A DNA stretch of 64,000 nt from Pedobacter planticolens (GTDB lineage: Bacteria > Bacteroidota > Bacteroidia > Sphingobacteriales > Sphingobacteriaceae), in assembly GCF_014172375.1 (NCBI RefSeq), contig NZ_WNXD01000001.1, forward strand, positions 744,001-808,000, given 5' to 3'. The position numbers and the translations under genes are program-made. How positions within the stretch are numbered: position 1 is the stretch's first letter; every line of letters starts with the position of its first letter. Of this stretch, positions 54,079-62,353 are shown in pieces. The notes beneath the pieces are model-generated. The model saw only the letters and a program-made list of their open reading frames with translations, was not told the DNA's origin and did no database searches.

Positions 54079-54086
54079 TATAATTG
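54079..54086 (+). promoter_or_regulatory. Putative -7 element of the uronate operon
   Basis: TATAATTG at the same distance from the operator as TAGACTTG in the other two cases. Transcription from about 54093 makes the reading-frame ATG at 54097 nearly leaderless, so I prefer ATG 54166 for UxaB. Confidence 0.45.
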
Positions 54087-54165
54087 CTTTAACCAAATGC
54101 TTTTAAAAGGCATTGTCGTCTTTTTATTAGCAAATTTTAAAATTGAAAAGCAGTATTCATTAGAA

Positions 54166-55677
54166 ATGATTTTATCTCAAGAAAATCTAAAGTTAATCAA
54201 TCCAGAAAATGTGATTGTACCACAGGCAAGTATCTTCGAACTTCCAGAAAAGGTACTTCAGTTCGGAACGGGAGTTTTGTTACGTGGTTTGCCAGATTAT
54301 TTCATAGATAAAGCCAATCGTCAGGGAATTTTTAATGGGCGAATTGCAGTTGTAAAATCAACAAATGGATCAACAAATGAATTTAATTCTCAGAATTCTT
54401 TATATACGCTTTGTGTACGCGGACTAGAAAATGGTCAGCCTGTATCAGAAAACATTATTTCATCAGCTATAAGTAGAGTTATTTCTGCTGAAGAAAATTG
54501 GCAAGAAATTTTAACTATTGCAAAATCGAAAGATTTGAAACTTATCGTTTCAAATACCACAGAAGTAGGCATAACACTTGTAAATGAGAGCATCACTTTA
54601 AATCCACCAATCTCTTTTCCTGCCAAAGTTTTAGCTGTATTGTACGAAAGATTTAAAGCTTTTAACGGCTCAAAAGAAAGTGGTTTAGTGATTATAGCCA
54701 CAGAGTTAATTCCAGATAATGGAAAAAAATTGGCATCATTTGTATTGCAACTTGCACAGTTTAACCAATTGGAAGCTAGTTTTATAGCTTGGATAGCTTC
54801 ATCAAACACGTTTTGTAATTCGTTGGTAGATAGAATTGTACCAGGTAAACCGGATGCAACAACGTTGGCTAATTTACAAAACGAATTAGGTTATACTGAT
54901 AATCTGTTATCAACGACAGAACCCTATCGTTTATGGGCTATTGAGGGCGATGAAAAAGTAGCAAAGGTTTTGGAGTTTGCTAAAGTTGATGCTGGAGTTG
55001 TGATTGCCAACGACATAGAAATTTATAGAGAATTAAAAGTTCGTTTATTGAACGGTACACATACATTAAGTTCTGGTATTGCTTTCTTATCTGGTATTGA
55101 TACCGTTAAAAATGCAATGACCAATGAACAATTAAAAACGTATATAGAAGATTTAATGGCTATAGAAATTAGCCCTGCGATACCGTATGAAGTTACACCA
55201 AAACAAACTACAGCTTTTGCTAATACGGTAAAAGATCGTTTTGCAAACCCTTCTATCGAGCATTTGTGGATTAATATTACTTTTCAATACACCTTGAAAA
55301 TGAAAATTCGCATTTTGCCATTGTTATTGAATTATTACAAGTTATTTAAGAAAGTTCCAGAACATATCGCCCTTGGCTTTGCAGCTTATTTAGTATTTAT
55401 GAAAGTCGATCATAAAGAAGGGAACAAATTTTATGGATCATATCAAGGGTTGGAGTATCTTATTACTGATAATAACGCCCAATATTTTTATGATCAATTG
55501 TCTGCAAATGGTACAAATTATGCGACAAGTGTATTGAATGATGTAGATTTTTGGGGTACTGACTTAAGCTTATTAGGAGGGTTTACTAAAGCGGTAAAAG
55601 AAAAATACGATAGAATAGTTGCGGGCGAAATACCACAAACTTTAGAAGAACTAACTACTTCAAAAATAAATGCGTAA
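54166..55677 (+). CDS. uxaB: Tagaturonate reductase (altronate oxidoreductase) UxaB
   Basis: About 503 residues from ATG 54166. An upstream ATG (54097) would start at the predicted transcription start and adds a hydrophobic non-conserved tail. Mannitol-dehydrogenase/UxaB family: QFGTGVLLRGLPDYFIDKAN is the NAD-binding opening, NTTEVGIT and LIPDNGKKL follow, and KVRLLNGTHTLSSG is the signature with the catalytic Lys/Asn/His region. It reduces D-tagaturonate to D-altronate with NADH. First gene of the uronate operon; its TAA overlaps the uxaA ATG (TAATG). Confidence 0.93.
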   Translation: MILSQENLKLINPENVIVPQASIFELPEKVLQFGTGVLLRGLPDYFIDKANRQGIFNGRIAVVKSTNGSTNEFNSQNSLYTLCVRGLENGQPVSENIISSAISRVISAEENWQEILTIAKSKDLKLIVSNTTEVGITLVNESITLNPPISFPAKVLAVLYERFKAFNGSKESGLVIIATELIPDNGKKLASFVLQLAQFNQLEASFIAWIASSNTFCNSLVDRIVPGKPDATTLANLQNELGYTDNLLSTTEPYRLWAIEGDEKVAKVLEFAKVDAGVVIANDIEIYRELKVRLLNGTHTLSSGIAFLSGIDTVKNAMTNEQLKTYIEDLMAIEISPAIPYEVTPKQTTAFANTVKDRFANPSIEHLWINITFQYTLKMKIRILPLLLNYYKLFKKVPEHIALGFAAYLVFMKVDHKEGNKFYGSYQGLEYLITDNNAQYFYDQLSANGTNYATSVLNDVDFWGTDLSLLGGFTKAVKEKYDRIVAGEIPQTLEELTTSKINA

Positions 55678-57320
55678 TGAAGAATAAGGTTTTAAAAATT
55701 CATCCAAAAGATAACGTACTTATCGCATTAGCTGATTTAAAAGCTTGCGAGGTCATAAATTATCAAGGTGAGAATTATAGTTTGGTAGACGATATTAAAG
55801 CAAAGCATAAGTTTTACACTACAGATATGAACGCTGGTGATGAAGTTTTTATGTATGGAACTTTAGTTGGTAAAGCCCAGTTTTCACTAAAAGCAGGCGC
55901 ATTAATGACAGTTGAAAATCTAAAACATGCAGCAGCGCCTTATCAATATCGTCCGTACCATTACGAATGGAAAGCGCCAGATGTTTCTAAATTTGCAAAC
56001 CGCACATTTAACGGTTACCATCGCCAAAATGGCAAAGTTGGTACAGCAAACTATTGGTTATTTATCCCAACTGTTTTTTGCGAAAACCGTAATTTAGATG
56101 TTATCCGCGAAGCATTACATAACGAATTAGGTTATGCCGTAACTGCAAAATATAAATCATACACACATCAATTAGTAGAGGCTTTTAAAAACGGAGTTGA
56201 TATTTCGACTTTTGAAGCACCACTTTCCTTTGAAAACGCTAGAAACAATAGGGTCTTTAAAAATATAGATGGTATCAAGTTTTTAAACCATCAAGGTGGA
56301 TGCGGAGGAACTAGACAAGATGCTGCAATTTTAAGTAAATTATTAGCTGCCTACGCCGATCATCCAAATGTAGCTGGAATTACTGTATTAAGTTTAGGTT
56401 GCCAGAATTTGCAAGTGCAAGATTTTATAGCCGACTTAAAAGAAAGAAATCCAAATTTTGATAAACCTTTATACATTTTCGAACAACAAAAATCGCAAAG
56501 CGAAGAAAATATGATTGCAGAAGCGATCAAAAAAACTTTTGAAGGTTTGGTCGAAGTGAATAAAATTGAACGTAAACCAGCACCATTAAGCAAATTAAAT
56601 ATAGGTGTTAAATGTGGTGGAAGTGATGGATTTAGCGGTATTTCTGCTAATCCAGCAGTTGGTTATTGTTCAGATTTACTAGTCGGTTTAGGTGCAACAG
56701 TTTTATTAGCAGAGTTTCCAGAATTATGCGGGGCAGAGCAAAATATCATCGATCGAACTAAAGACGAAGCAGCAGCTCAAAAATTTATCAAGTTAATGAG
56801 CGCTTATAATCAAGCTGCAGAAAACGTAGGCTCTGGTTTTGACATGAATCCTTCTCCAGGTAATATAAAAGATGGATTAATTACAGATGCCATCAAAAGT
56901 AATGGAGCAGCTAAAAAAGGTGGGACATCACCAATTGTTGATGTTTTAGATTACACAGAACCAGCTACAAAAAGTGGTTTAAACTTAGTTTGTACACCAG
57001 GAAATGATGTTGAGGCAACTACAGGTAAAGCCGCAAGCGGAGCAACATTAATTTTATTTACGACAGGTTTAGGTACACCAACAGGAAATCCAATTTGCCC
57101 TGTAATTAAAGTTTCTACCAATAATGCCTTAACAAATCGAATGAGCGATATTATTGATATCAACACAGGGCCAGTAATTGAAGGTGAAAAAACCATCGAA
57201 GAAATGGGAGAAGATATTTTAGAATATTGTATTAAAGCAGCCAGTGGCGAAGTAATTCCTAAATCAGTTTTACTAAATCAAGATGATTTTATTCCTTGGA
57301 AAAGAGGAGTATCTTTATAA
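55677..57320 (+). CDS. uxaA: Altronate dehydratase UxaA
   Basis: 547 residues, full length for the two-domain UxaA. The N-terminal SAF-like domain spans ~1-95, and the large C-terminal domain includes NHQGGCGG, LGCQNLQ, KCGGSDGFSG, and CTPGNDVEATTGKAASGATL near the end. It dehydrates D-altronate to 2-keto-3-deoxygluconate (KDG), using a metal. It is translationally coupled to uxaB through TAATG. Cytosolic. Confidence 0.95.
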   Translation: MKNKVLKIHPKDNVLIALADLKACEVINYQGENYSLVDDIKAKHKFYTTDMNAGDEVFMYGTLVGKAQFSLKAGALMTVENLKHAAAPYQYRPYHYEWKAPDVSKFANRTFNGYHRQNGKVGTANYWLFIPTVFCENRNLDVIREALHNELGYAVTAKYKSYTHQLVEAFKNGVDISTFEAPLSFENARNNRVFKNIDGIKFLNHQGGCGGTRQDAAILSKLLAAYADHPNVAGITVLSLGCQNLQVQDFIADLKERNPNFDKPLYIFEQQKSQSEENMIAEAIKKTFEGLVEVNKIERKPAPLSKLNIGVKCGGSDGFSGISANPAVGYCSDLLVGLGATVLLAEFPELCGAEQNIIDRTKDEAAAQKFIKLMSAYNQAAENVGSGFDMNPSPGNIKDGLITDAIKSNGAAKKGGTSPIVDVLDYTEPATKSGLNLVCTPGNDVEATTGKAASGATLILFTTGLGTPTGNPICPVIKVSTNNALTNRMSDIIDINTGPVIEGEKTIEEMGEDILEYCIKAASGEVIPKSVLLNQDDFIPWKRGVSL

Positions 57321-57323
57321 AGT

Positions 57324-57348
57324 TGTCATCCTGAGCTTGTCGAAGGAA
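57324..57348. repeat. Dispersed GTCATCCTGAGC-type repeat
   Basis: TTGTCATCCTGAGCTTGTCG followed by AAGGA, in the 50-bp gap before kduI. It belongs to the same GTCAT-type set as 42621. Confidence 0.6.
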
Positions 57349-57370
57349 ACAACCATAAAAACACAATAAA

Positions 57371-58201
57371 ATGAAAATTATACAACACGTACACTCAGAA
57401 GATTTTAAAACCTATGGAACTGACAAAATCAGAGAAAGATTTTTGTTAGACGGACTAAAAGAGAAAGACAAAGCCAACTTTGTGTATTCTCATTACGATA
57501 GAATGGTTACTGGTTTAATTACACCAACAACCAAAGTTGTGCCTTTAGGTACTTATGATATTTTACGTGCTGAGTTTTTCTTAGAAAGAAGAGAAATGGG
57601 CGTAATTAACGTTGGTGGTGCAGGAACAATTGAAGCTGATGGTACAAACTACAACTTAGCAAAACTAGATTGTTTATACATGGGTAAAGGCGTAAAAGAT
57701 GTAAAATTCAGCAGTGCTGATGCTAATAATCCAGCTGTATTTTACATTTTATCTGCACCAGCTCACGCAACTTATCCAACAACATATTTGCAAAATGCAG
57801 ATGCTTTTTCTGCACAATTAGGAAGTGTAGAAACTGCCAACGAACGCAAAATCATGCGTTACATTCATAAAGATGGAATTCAAAGTTGCCAATTGGTAAT
57901 GGGTTTAACTATTCTTTCTACAGGTAGCGTTTGGAATACCATTCCACCACATACACATGATCGTAGAATGGAAGTTTATTTCTATTTTGATGTAGATGAA
58001 GAACATAGAGTTTTCCATTACATGGGAGAACCACAAGAAACTCGTCATATTATTGTGGCTAACCACGAAGCAGTTTTATCGCCAGTTTGGAGTATCCATG
58101 CAGGTGGTGGAACAAAAAATTACAGTTTTATTTGGGGTATGGCAGGTGAAAACCTTGACTATGCTGATATGGATACATTTGGAGTAAAAGAACTTAAATA
58201 A
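57371..58201 (+). CDS. kduI: 5-keto-4-deoxyuronate isomerase KduI
   Basis: 276 residues, full length. The cupin metal site is visible in PPHTHDRRMEVYFYF (H194, H196, E201), with the fourth ligand in SIHAGGGT. The family also shows MVTGLITPT and LERREMGVINVGG. It converts 4-deoxy-L-threo-5-hexosulose uronate, formed from unsaturated galacturonate released by GH105, to 3-deoxy-D-glycero-2,5-hexodiulosonate. Cytosolic, zinc-dependent by family. It is followed by the SDR that is the natural candidate for the next step. Confidence 0.96.
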   Translation: MKIIQHVHSEDFKTYGTDKIRERFLLDGLKEKDKANFVYSHYDRMVTGLITPTTKVVPLGTYDILRAEFFLERREMGVINVGGAGTIEADGTNYNLAKLDCLYMGKGVKDVKFSSADANNPAVFYILSAPAHATYPTTYLQNADAFSAQLGSVETANERKIMRYIHKDGIQSCQLVMGLTILSTGSVWNTIPPHTHDRRMEVYFYFDVDEEHRVFHYMGEPQETRHIIVANHEAVLSPVWSIHAGGGTKNYSFIWGMAGENLDYADMDTFGVKELK

Positions 58202-58259
58202 AAAAATTGATTAAGTAGTTTGGTCTTTAATCCTTGCTCCTTAATCCTTAATCAAAATA

Positions 58260-59072
58260 ATGGAACAATCATTTTCTTTAGAAGGTAAAGTAATCGTAGT
58301 AACTGGCGGAACAGGGATTTTAGGTAATTCATTTGTTAACGCCATTGTAGAGGCTGGTGGCGTTGTTGGTATTTTAGGTAGAAATGCTGAAATCGCAAAC
58401 GAAAGAGCAGATGCAATTAATAAAAATGGTGGAAAAGCAATTGCTTTAATTGCTGATGCGATGGATGAAGCACAATTAATTGCTGCAAGAGAAAAAGTTA
58501 TTGCAGCTTTTGGTAAAATTGATGGTTTAGTAAACGCTGCTGGTGGTAACATGCCAGAAGGTGTTTTACAACCAGATGAGAACATCTTTAGCATGAAAAT
58601 GGATGGAATGAAAAAAGTGTTAGACCTTAATTTATGGGGAACATTAATTCCAACTCAAATTTTTGGCGAAGCTATTGCTCAAACAGGAAAAGGAAGTATA
58701 GTTAATATTTCTTCTATGAATTCTAAAAAAGCTGTAACCAAAGTATTGGGTTATAACATGGGTAAAGCTGCGGTAGATTGCTATACACAATGGTTTGCGG
58801 TAGAATTGGCAAATCGTTATGGCGATAAAATTAGAATGAATGCCTTAGCTCCAGGCTTTTTCTTAACCGAACAAAATCGCAATTTATTAACTACGCCAGA
58901 TGGTTTTACACCTCGTGGTCAATCGGTAATTAAACAAACTCCTTTTAAACGTTTTGGAGATCCAGATGAATTAAAAGGCGCTTTAGTTTGGTTATTGAGC
59001 GATGCATCACAATTTGTAACTGGTGCTATGATTTGTGTAGATGGCGGCTTCTCTATTTTTAGTGGAGTATAA
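58260..59072 (+). CDS. SDR oxidoreductase, candidate KduD-step or mannonate/fructuronate oxidoreductase
   Basis: 270 residues. TGGTGILG at ~16-23, NAAGG at ~93-97, catalytic Ser in NISSMNS, and YNMGK around 162-166; C-terminal VTGAMICVDGGF is classical SDR. It differs from E. coli KduD in the nucleotide-binding loop and has an insert after NAAGG. SDRs of this type are sometimes annotated as mannonate oxidoreductase. Placement directly after kduI, and the absence of another KduD in the operon, favour reduction of the diketo acid to KDG. The leader has pyrimidine-rich TTAATCC repeats (58222-58256). Confidence 0.85.
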   Translation: MEQSFSLEGKVIVVTGGTGILGNSFVNAIVEAGGVVGILGRNAEIANERADAINKNGGKAIALIADAMDEAQLIAAREKVIAAFGKIDGLVNAAGGNMPEGVLQPDENIFSMKMDGMKKVLDLNLWGTLIPTQIFGEAIAQTGKGSIVNISSMNSKKAVTKVLGYNMGKAAVDCYTQWFAVELANRYGDKIRMNALAPGFFLTEQNRNLLTTPDGFTPRGQSVIKQTPFKRFGDPDELKGALVWLLSDASQFVTGAMICVDGGFSIFSGV

Positions 59073-59081
59073 ATTCTTATT

Positions 59082-59150
59082 CGTCATTCCCGCGTAGGCG
59101 GGAATCCTAAAGCGAAAGCATTAAGATCCCCAATCAAGTTGGGGATGACG
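59082..59150. repeat. Composite two-hairpin REP/MITE-like element
   Basis: 69 bp bounded by CGTCAT and ATGACG. The left hairpin is ATTCCCGC-GTAG-GCGGGAAT and the right hairpin is ATCCCCAA-TCAAG-TTGGGGAT, with an AAAGCGAAAGC linker. It is the longest member of the GTCAT-type set. It lies between the SDR and uxaC. Confidence 0.75.
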
Positions 59151-59223
59151 ACTATAAATAAAGTAATATATAAGTTGCAACATACCTATGGTCAACTGAT
59201 TTTTTAAAATATAATATCACTCA

Positions 59224-60624
59224 GTGAAAGATTTTTTAGACGAGAACTTTTTATTGCAAACCAAAACGGCACAAACGCTGTATCATGAATTTGCAAAGCA
59301 GATGCCAGTAATTGATTACCACAATCACTTAATGCCAGATCAAATTGCCGAAGACAAAAACTTTGAGAATATAACTCAGGTGTGGTTGTATGGCGATCAT
59401 TACAAATGGAGAGCGATGCGTGCAAACGGCGTTGATGAATACTTTATCACGGGAGCTGCATCAGATTGGGAGAAATTTGAAAAGTGGGCAGAAACAGTTC
59501 CGTACACGCTAAGAAATCCTTTATATCATTGGACGCATTTAGAATTACAACGTTATTTCGATATTCATGAAGTTTTATCTTCCGCAAATGCGAAAAAAAT
59601 ATACGACGAGTGTAACGCTAAATTACAAACAAAGGAATATAGCGTACAAGGTTTATTGCGCAAAATGAACGTGAAAACGTTATGCACCACCGACGATCCT
59701 TTGGATAGTTTAGAATATCATCAGCAAATAAAAAATAACAAAGTTGATATTAAAGTTTTGCCAGCGTTTAGACCAGATAAAGCGATGAACGCTGATGATG
59801 TTGCTGGTTTAAATGTGTACATCGATAAATTAGCTACCTTAACAGGAACAACAATCGCTGATTACGACACTTATTTATCAGCCTTAAAATCTCGTCACGA
59901 TTACTTTGCCGCAAACGGTGCATCTGTTTCTGATCACGGTTTAGAGCAAATTTATGCAGAGGATTATACTGAAGTAGAAATAAAAGCCATCTTCCTTAAG
60001 ATAAGAAATAACGAAGCAATTAGCTTCGTAGAGAATTTGAAATTCAAATCAGCTATGCTTTTCAATTTTGCACTTTGGGATCATGAAAAAGGTTGGGTAC
60101 AGCAATTTCACCTAGGTGCTTTAAGAAACAATAACGATCGCCTATTATCATCATTAGGCCCAGATACAGGTTTCGATTCGATTGGAGATTTCCCGCAAGG
60201 AAAATCATTGTCTAAGTTTTTAAATAAATTAGATTTGAATAATAAACTGGCAAAAACCATTTTATACAACTTAAATCCGGCAGATAACGAACTAATGGCA
60301 ACGATGATTGGAAATTATCAAGATGGAACAGTTGCTGGAAAAGTGCAGTGGGGTTCTGGTTGGTGGTTTTTAGATCAAAAACAAGGAATGATCAATCAAA
60401 TTAATGCTTTATCTAATTTAGGCTTGTTGAGCCAATTTGTTGGGATGTTAACTGATTCTAGAAGTTTCCTTTCTTATCCTCGTCACGAATATTTTAGACG
60501 CATTTTATGTGATTTATTTGGTACAGATGTAGAAAATGGAGAATTACCTTACGACAAAGCATGGCTTGGAAAAGTAGTTCAAGATATTTGTTTTAACAAT
60601 GCTAAAACCTATTTCAATTTCTAA
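59224..60624 (+). CDS. uxaC: Glucuronate/galacturonate isomerase UxaC
   Basis: 466 residues, starting at GTG 59224. This start is chosen because it gives the family opening MKDFLDENFLLQ-T-A-LYHEFAKQMPVIDYHNHL; the DYHNHL segment is the metal site of the amidohydrolase-like barrel. Other UxaC blocks are KTLCTTDDPLD, LPAFRPDKA and MLTDSRSFLSYPRHEYFRR. It isomerises D-galacturonate to D-tagaturonate, feeding UxaB. The next gene starts one base after its stop. Confidence 0.95.
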   Translation: MKDFLDENFLLQTKTAQTLYHEFAKQMPVIDYHNHLMPDQIAEDKNFENITQVWLYGDHYKWRAMRANGVDEYFITGAASDWEKFEKWAETVPYTLRNPLYHWTHLELQRYFDIHEVLSSANAKKIYDECNAKLQTKEYSVQGLLRKMNVKTLCTTDDPLDSLEYHQQIKNNKVDIKVLPAFRPDKAMNADDVAGLNVYIDKLATLTGTTIADYDTYLSALKSRHDYFAANGASVSDHGLEQIYAEDYTEVEIKAIFLKIRNNEAISFVENLKFKSAMLFNFALWDHEKGWVQQFHLGALRNNNDRLLSSLGPDTGFDSIGDFPQGKSLSKFLNKLDLNNKLAKTILYNLNPADNELMATMIGNYQDGTVAGKVQWGSGWWFLDQKQGMINQINALSNLGLLSQFVGMLTDSRSFLSYPRHEYFRRILCDLFGTDVENGELPYDKAWLGKVVQDICFNNAKTYFNF

Positions 60625-60625
60625 T

Positions 60626-61645
60626 ATGGACAAAGTTTTAAGTTTTGGTGAACTTTTATTGCGTATCTGTCCAGACGGAGATGGTGAATGGCTTGCGGAA
60701 AATAAATTACCTTTTTATGCTGGTGGTGCCGAATTAAATGTGGCCACAGCATTGGCATTATGGGATATTCCTTCAGCTTATTTTACAGCTTTGCCAGAGA
60801 ATTTCATGTCAGAGCAAATCATCGGATATATGGATGGTTGTAATATTGACACCTCAAAAATTCATCATGGAGGAGATAGAATAGGTTTATATTACCTGCC
60901 AAAAGGAAAAGACTTAAAAAATGCAGGTGTAATTTACGATAGAGCAAATTCTGCTTTCGCGATGTTGCAAACTGGAACTATAGATTGGGATAAAGTTTTA
61001 GATGGAATTACTTGGTTTCATTTTAGTGCTATTTGTCCAGCTTTAAATCAGGCAGCTGCCGATGTGTGTTTAGAAGCAGTTAAAGCAGCAAGTACAAAAG
61101 GAATTACAATTTCTATCGACTTAAATTACCGAGCCAAATTGTGGCAATATGGAAAACAACCATCAGAAATTATTCCTCAATTAGCTCAATATTGCGATTT
61201 AATTATGGGTAATATTTGGGCGGCAGAAAAAATGTTAAGCATTAGCTTGCCAGAGTTTATTCACGAAACGAGTGATAAAAACGTTTACCTTGAACAAGCA
61301 AAAGCCACCTCTCAAGAAATCATCAAGCATTATCCTAAATGCAAGTCAGTAGCTAATACGTTCCGTTTCGATTACAAACAAGGAATAAAATATTACACTA
61401 CATTGTATACAGATAATGAACTAACTGTATCAAAAGAATATACTTCAGAAAAGATTTTAGATAAAGTGGGCAGCGGAGATTGTTTCATGGCAGGATTGAT
61501 TTACGGATTTTACCACAAAAACAATTCATCAGAAACCTTAAATTTCGCTACAGCAGCAGCATTTAATAAATTATTTATACCAAGCGATTGTACAACAGCA
61601 ACAGTTGTGCAGGTTAATCAAACATTAGCAGAAAATGAAGACTAA
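60626..61645 (+). CDS. kdgK: 2-keto-3-deoxygluconate kinase KdgK (PfkB family)
   Basis: 339 residues from ATG 60626 (MDKVLSFGELLLRI), one base after the uxaC stop; upstream ATGs lie inside uxaC. PfkB features: FYAGGAELNVATALA near the N-terminus and DKVGSGDCFMAG with catalytic D285. A MDGCNIDTSKIHHG substrate-lid region follows the family pattern. It phosphorylates KDG to KDPG. It overlaps the aldolase gene by 11 bp, indicating coupled translation. Confidence 0.93.
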   Translation: MDKVLSFGELLLRICPDGDGEWLAENKLPFYAGGAELNVATALALWDIPSAYFTALPENFMSEQIIGYMDGCNIDTSKIHHGGDRIGLYYLPKGKDLKNAGVIYDRANSAFAMLQTGTIDWDKVLDGITWFHFSAICPALNQAAADVCLEAVKAASTKGITISIDLNYRAKLWQYGKQPSEIIPQLAQYCDLIMGNIWAAEKMLSISLPEFIHETSDKNVYLEQAKATSQEIIKHYPKCKSVANTFRFDYKQGIKYYTTLYTDNELTVSKEYTSEKILDKVGSGDCFMAGLIYGFYHKNNSSETLNFATAAAFNKLFIPSDCTTATVVQVNQTLAENED

Positions 61646-62312
61646 AGAAGCAGCTATCCAGGCCATTAAAAATCAAGGTTTATTGCCTCTTTTTTATTAT
61701 GAAGATGCACAAGTAAGTTTAGATATTGTTCGCACTTTATACGGTGCAGGCGTTCGCGTTTTCGAATACACAAATAGGGGTAAAGCTGCGCTTGAGAATT
61801 TTAAATTCATTAAAGAAGCACTAAAAACCGAAATGCAAGATTTGTTTCTAGGCATTGGTACCATTAAAAACACGGATGAAGTAAAAGCTTTTTTAAATGC
61901 AGGTGCAGATTTTATTGTTTGCCCAGTGGTAGATTTAGAAGTTGGTAAATTAACTCACGATGCTGGCTTATTATGGATTCCTGGTTGCATGACACCAACC
62001 GAAATTAACGTAGCTCACCAATTCGGCGCAGGAATTATCAAATTATTTCCCGCCAATATTTTAGGACCATCTTATTTATCATCCATTAAAGAACTTTTTC
62101 AAGGTCAACTATTTGTACCAACTGGCGGAGTAGAAATTGAAGAAAACAACATTGATACTTGGTTTAAAGCAGGTGTTTGTGCAGTTGGAATGGGCAGTAA
62201 ATTAGTAAGTAAACAAATTTTAGAAAATAAAGATTACGATACCTTGTTTTCATTAACCACGAAAACATTCGAAATTATAAACAAGGTTAAAACCAACCAA
62301 TGGTACCAGTGA
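61635..62312 (+). CDS. kdgA: KDPG / 4-hydroxy-2-oxoglutarate aldolase
   Basis: 225 residues, class I aldolase of the Eda family. E44 in VFEYTNRG and Schiff-base K136 in IKLFPAN are in place; GIGTIKN, GADFIVCPV and PTGGV complete the TIM-barrel signature. It splits KDPG to pyruvate and glyceraldehyde 3-phosphate. Its ATG lies within the end of kdgK. Cytosolic. Confidence 0.95.
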   Translation: MKTKEAAIQAIKNQGLLPLFYYEDAQVSLDIVRTLYGAGVRVFEYTNRGKAALENFKFIKEALKTEMQDLFLGIGTIKNTDEVKAFLNAGADFIVCPVVDLEVGKLTHDAGLLWIPGCMTPTEINVAHQFGAGIIKLFPANILGPSYLSSIKELFQGQLFVPTGGVEIEENNIDTWFKAGVCAVGMGSKLVSKQILENKDYDTLFSLTTKTFEIINKVKTNQWYQ

Positions 62313-62353
62313 ACCAATGACACTAATGAACTAACCAAATAAACCTTTAAATT

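Noticed and set aside
54097..54165. ATG at 54097 as UxaB start
   Set aside because: It coincides with the predicted transcription start and adds a hydrophobic tail foreign to a cytosolic reductase.
54435..54809. Long antisense frame (124 codons) within uxaB
   Set aside because: Shadow of a real conserved gene; no homology pattern or start signal of its own.
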